The position numbers and the translations under genes were made by a program. From Rhynochetos jubatus (Eukaryota; Chordata; Aves; Eurypygiformes; Rhynochetidae), in contig CM050650.1 of the NCBI GenBank assembly GCA_027574665.1, positions 98,925,086-98,989,085 of the forward strand: a stretch of 64,000 bases of DNA, written 5' to 3'. The notes beneath the pieces are model-generated. The model was given only the letters and a program-made list of their open reading frames with translations. It ran no database searches and was not told the DNA's origin. This document shows, one piece after another, positions 56,701 to 62,700 of the stretch. Positions within the stretch are counted from its first letter, which is position 1. Every line of letters starts with the position of its first letter.

Positions 56701-59700
56701 TAGCTAAATCCTGGTAGAGGCAAGACAGGTTAGTGATGGAGCTTATGAAGGTAAAACTCTAGTCAGTTGTTTAAAAAGTAGGTTTATGGAAGGCTTTAGT
56801 AACCCAAGTATAAGGTAAGTTTTGCCAGTCACAAGTGGTGTTCCTCAGTGCTTAGTACTGGGGCCAATTCTCCTTAATATCTTTATCAATGGTCTGTGCA
56901 AGGTGCACCCTGAGTAAGTTTGCAGACAGCACCAAATTGGGTGGGAGTGTTGATCTGCCTGAGGGTAGGAAGGGTCTTCAGAGGGATCTGGACAGGCTGG
57001 ATTGATGGGTCAAAGCCAACTGTATGAGGTTCAACAAGGCCAAGTGCTGGGTCCTGCACTTGGGTCACAACAACCCCCTGCACCGCTACAGGTTTGGGGA
57101 CGAGTGGCTGGAAAGCTGCCTGGTGGAAAAGGACCTGGGGGTGTGGGTCAACAGCCGGCTGAATGTGAGCCAGCAGTGTGCCCAGGTGGCCAAGAAGGCC
57201 AATGGCATCCTGGCCTGCATCAGGAACAGTGTGGCCAGCAGCACTAGGGAAGTGATTGTGCCCCTTTAATCCTGTGTTCAGTTCTGGGCCCCTCACTGCA
57301 AGAAAGACATTGAGGTGGTGGAGGGTGTGGGCAACAAAGCTGCCTAGATGTGTCCATCTAACCAAGGAAGGGTCTTTAGCACAAGTCCTTTGAGGAGCGG
57401 CTGAGGGAGCTGGGGGTGTTTAACCTGGAGGAGAGGAGGCTCAGGGGAGACCTTACCACTCTCTACAACTACCCAAAAAGAGGTTGCAGAGAGGTGGGTG
57501 TTGGTCTCTTCTCCCAAGTGACAAGTGGTAGGACAAGAGGAAATGGCCTCAAGTTGTGCCGGGGGGGTTTAGATTGGACACTGGGAAAAATTTCTTCACC
57601 GAACAGGGTTCTCAGGCATTCGAAGAGGCTGCCCAGGGCAGTTGTTGAGTCACTATACCTGGAGGTGTTTGAGAGATGGTTGGATGAGTTGCTTAGGGTC
57701 ATGGTTTAGTGGTGGTATTGGCAGTGTTAGGTTATGGTTGGACTTGATGATCTTAAAGGTCTCTTCCGACCTAAAGATTCTATGATTCTATAAAAAGTTG
57801 TATACAGTCTGTTGTCTTTGGACAAATCCTATCTTTTTCATAAACACATTCAATCATCTATACTGTAATTATAATGAAATAATACTTATTTTTCAGTGAT
57901 CAAGGCTATTGGTTGGGCATTTCCGCACTGTTTTGTCTGTGCTGTGTGGAGTAGCCATGCAGGTCTGATATGTTTGCTATTGACGAATGATAGTCAACGG
58001 CTGATGGAAAGTACATGCTTTAAACATGTCCCTTACATCAGCCTGAGCAGTAGTTACCTTTACCACATGGTATCTTTCAACTCTGCCACTGGAATTGCCC
58101 AACACTTTGGTGCCTGACACATCAGAGGAGACAAATGGAAGTGATGTTTTAAAAGACAACAATATTTAAAGGGTAAATTTGGAACTCCTAACAGTGGAAT
58201 AAGTTAGGTACATTTGTGCTTCCAAGCACTAGAAAAGTAGGAATAACACCAATTACAATTTGAAGCTTCATTTAAAGTTTTTGTTCCTTATGCCAAAACG
58301 AATTATATCCTGTATAATGCCAATTTTCATGCAAGTAATACAAAAGGAGTAAGTACTGGGGTTCTTTTGTGAAACGCCTACATGGATTACTTGCCACACA
58401 AAAGGGCACTCGGTGAATATGAGCTGGGAAGAAGGGAGAGGGTACAACATGTCAAAAGATTCAAAGGAAGAGAAAAAACAGGAGGCTGAAGAAAGAAAAC
58501 CAATTAATGAAAGCAAAACAAAGAGTATTTTTGAAGAAGTCAGGTGTTGCAAGTTAAAGCTGTCCCTTGTAGCCAACACATGCAGCCGATAATCCAGCTA
58601 GGCACAGACCTTGGCAGCATGGTGGGATCTAATCTTTTTATGGGGATTAACTGTTCTTCAGAATATTATTCAGTGCCTCTGGCATCAGCTTGCTTCCTTT
58701 CTATCAGGATATAAGGTTTTCTGGTGTTTTACTTTATTTTTTGCACAATTGCAGTATATTTCTCTAGTTTAAGGAAAAATCCTCTTCAGATCATCAGCGT
58801 TTCACTGTGTCAGGTGGGTCAGCAAGACATACTGATGTGCTCTGGCATGACTTTTGTCCTGGCAGGGGAGACAGTATCACCTTTTGAGTCATATGTTCAT
58901 TGAGTTACTGTGTATCAAAAAATAAATGAGAAGTCCCTTCATTTTGGTCTTGTATAGAGTTCAAGTGAATCACAACAAAGATACATCATACACACTAGCA
59001 CAGAGGCCGGAACTGATTTAAAGACTATTCACCCTAAAGTACTTTTATACGCTGGAGAGGGAAAGCTGCTTTCCGAAGCTGATTCAGCCTTCCTGTCTTT
59101 GTTGGCTCTGGAGCAAGTCACGACTGGGCTAGTCTCTAAACCTGTGTTCCTTGGTTAGATGGACAAACCTAGGCAAAATTTAGTGACACTGGCTCCAGGA
59201 GGATCCGAAACTGAAGGCCATCATCTTGTTTCAAGCTATTCCTGTTTATGCTGTGGTTATCAGCCTCATCCTTTGACAGTTCAGCTGTTGGTAAATGTGT
59301 AACTACTGCCGATGACTGTATGTTTTTCCTCCTGAATTGTTTTCTGATGCCGAGTTGAAAAATAGGTTTATTTTTCTTTTGGGTAGTATGTGAGTCTGTA
59401 CAAGTGGTCTTTAAACACAATTAATCAAAAGACATATTTTGAAGTTACTTGCAAGAAATCAGTTGAGTCAGAGTATTGTAAAACAGAAGATAACAAAGAT
59501 GGTGAATAACCTAAAAAGAGGGCCCGAAGGTCAGCAGCAGTCATAGCCATTGGTGGAGATTTTTCTTAAGTAGAGTTCACAAATTGAATTAGTTTATTCA
59601 CAGTACTAAGTTTAGATTGTGTCGCATATCTCAAGCCTTGCATATGTAACTATTAGTTGTACTGAAAAGCATAACTGATAACTGTGTAATTTTACAGGTT

Positions 59701-62700
59701 CTTCAGGGACAAGTGTCTAACCACCAAATTGCAGTAGAAAAACTGAAAAAAGCTGCCGAAGTGTTACTGGATACAAGGGGAGAGTTGACACCAGACAAAG
59801 ATGAGATTCAGAAAACACTGGGTAAACACTGGGTTTACTTTTCTTAATACCAATTTTTCTCACTTGTGTCTGCATGCAGGTACTGAAAGAGACAAAATAC
59901 AGAGTTTCCATGTTCTTGTGTCACTGTTCAAGTCCCTGTTTTGTTGAGTCATAAGCTGTTACAACACAGTAACTTCACTGTTGGTCTGCCTCCTACACTT
60001 GATCCATATGCTTCTTATTAAAAGCTGTCATTTTATTTTGCACTTTTTTTTTTTTTTTTTTTTTTCCCCAGAAATAGGGCTTAAGTTTAGTTCCCATGTT
60101 ACAGATAGGCATGTCAGAGTTAGTGATTTGCTGAGGATCCTAAATTCTCCAGTGGGACGCTGCATGTTCACGTTCAAGGAACATGACTCCAGCTGTCTGT
60201 TTCTAAACAATTATTTGAATTATTCCAAGCAATTCCATCAGTAGCTAAGGAATTATTTCCTTCTGACTTCAAGAAACTAACTGTGATGGGTTGACCTTGA
60301 CTGGCTGCCAGGTGCCCACCCAGCAGCCGCTCTCTCACTTCCTTTGCCCAACAGTATGAGGGTAGAATATAAGGTGGAAAAGCCCATGGGCCAAGATAAA
60401 GACAAACACATCACTTACAATTACTGTCATGGGCAAAACAGACCTTACATGGGGAAAATTAAATTTCATTTATTGCCAGATAAAGTAGGTTTCGATAGTG
60501 AGAAACAAAGACAAATTAAAGCAACACCTTCCTCCCACCCCACTTGGTTTTCCATGCTACATCACTCCTTCCTTCCCAACCATTCTCACCTCCTCCCTGC
60601 CAAACAGTGCAGGGATGGTGAATGGGGTTGTGGTCAGTCCGTAACAGCTCCTCTCTGCCACTGCTTCCTCCTCACGCTCTTCCCCTGCTGCAACATGGAT
60701 CCTGTCCACGGGTTGAAATCTTTCCACATAACGTTGCTTCAGTGTGGGCTCTCTGTGGGCTGTAGTTCATTCAGAAAATATCTCCCTCCTCCAGCATAGG
60801 GTCCTTCATGTACTGTAGTGTGTTTATCTGATCCAGCATGGTGCTCCACAGGCTTCAGGGGAATCTTCTCCAGCACCTGGAAGCACCTCTTACCCCTCTT
60901 CCTTGTCTGCATAGTTGTTTTTCACACTTTTTCGTCACACTTCTCATTCTCGGGCATCATCTTCCCCTTAATACCTTTTCCCCAAGGCACCAGCAGCTTG
61001 GCTGAGGAGCTCAGCTCTGCCCTGTGGTGAGTCAGTGGGAGCCGACTGGAACTGTCTGTGTCTTCCACAGGCCAGCCCCGGCCTCCCCCCAAAGAGGCCA
61101 AAAACCTTGCCACTACCAAAACCTTGCCACCTATACCCAAGACTTTTCTATCAGTTCTGAGATGTAGCACAGCATGAAGTTCACCAGTGTCTGAAAAGTG
61201 AAGACTGTCTGTGTGTATCACACAATCATCACACAGTTAATCACACTGGAATCCCACAAGTAACCTTGAGCAACAAAATAAAATGACTGTGGACTTTCCT
61301 CTTTGGAGTAGTTGATGGAACTCGGTGGGAGGTACACGGAACTTGTCACTTTCAGAGGCTTATCCTGAAAGTGTTGAAGGTCTAATAAAGAACCATCTGG
61401 AAGAACCTTTCAGCTCTAACAGTAACCACCTAAGAAATGTAATTGTAGAAGAGCTGTTTTAATAATCTGCTGTTCTGTTTTTTGGGAACAGTCAACAGCT
61501 GCCATAAGCTAGAGAATGGGAATCGGCTTCTAAAAGCTGGGGAGCACAGCTGTAAGCTGTTCCCTCACTTCTCTTGTCCCGTCGGCTTCTTGGATCTATT
61601 GGAAGATTTTGATCTTTACTTGTGTTTTACTGAATAAAGCTGATGGGTTTGCTTCATTTTGACGTGGTCAATTTTTGACTCACACTTACCTTGGGAGAAC
61701 TGGTAAAATGAGTTAAAAGCTTAGCCTGGCTAAAGGAAAAAATCGAAATTTATTTTCTCTTCAACAGATGATATTGTGGAGAGGTATGACAATTTATCCA
61801 AGTCTGTGAATGAAAGGAATGAGAAGCTCCAGATAACTCTGACACGATCCCTAAGCGTGCAGGATGGTTTGGATGAAATGCTGGATTGGATGGAAGGTGT
61901 TGAAAAGAGCCTGGAAGAGCAAGATCAAGTGCCTTTGAATTCTGCTGCTATTCAGGATATTATTAGTAAAAGCATTGTAAGTAGCATTCTCTGAAAGAAG
62001 AAACGTTTGATAATTCAGACTTGAGGGAAGAATTAAAATCTTAGTTTGGCACCTTTAATGGGTTCAAAATACTTGATAAAGAGGGCTGTTGCATGAAGTG
62101 AAACTGCACGTAAGGATTTTTGTCGCTGAAATAGATAGATGTACCCTGACGGTCTAGCTGTACTGATTTGTTGCTTCGTGTGGCGGACCAGTTTCACTTC
62201 TTAAAATTTAGTTATAAGGAATACAAAGTACTTCTTGCTTGTTTCAGATGCTAGAACAAGACATTGCAGGTCGCCAAAGCAGTATAAACACTATGAATGA
62301 GAAAGTGAAGAAGTTCACGGAAACGGCAGATCCATCCACTGCATCCACACTGCAGGCTAAAATGAGCGAACTTGCGGGCCGGTTTGTTGAAGCAAGTAAC
62401 AAGCATAAAGAGAAGCTTATGAAAATGGAGGAGCTGAAGAGTAAAGTGGAGTTATTTGAAGGTCTGTCAGAAAAACTTCAGTCATTTCTAGATGAGAAAA
62501 ACCAGGCACTGAGTGAGACGGAGGCACCAAGAAAGGATGTTAGTGAAGTGTCTCAGTATATGCAGGTACTGTACCGTTCCGTTTGTGTGTGTTGTGCATT
62601 TCTAGTCTAACTCATCTGTGTTATTGAACAAGGCGTGCTTGTTTCCCAGCCTTGGTTGGTTAGCTAAAACCAAGAACTGAATTTTGAACAAGCGATGGTG

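Larger units (their letters stand above)
59822..61767 (+). other. Intron with LTR-like repeat
   Basis: 1.95 kb. Holds a T22 run (60044-60065) and the LTR-like repeat from 60282; nothing else recognised. Confidence 0.8.

Noticed and set aside
57002-57709. Open frames of 81, 81 and 97 codons
   Set aside because: All are broken pieces of one CR1 ORF2.
60344-60799. 151-codon open frame
   Set aside because: It falls inside the LTR-like repeat, which is non-coding; no viral protein similarity seen.
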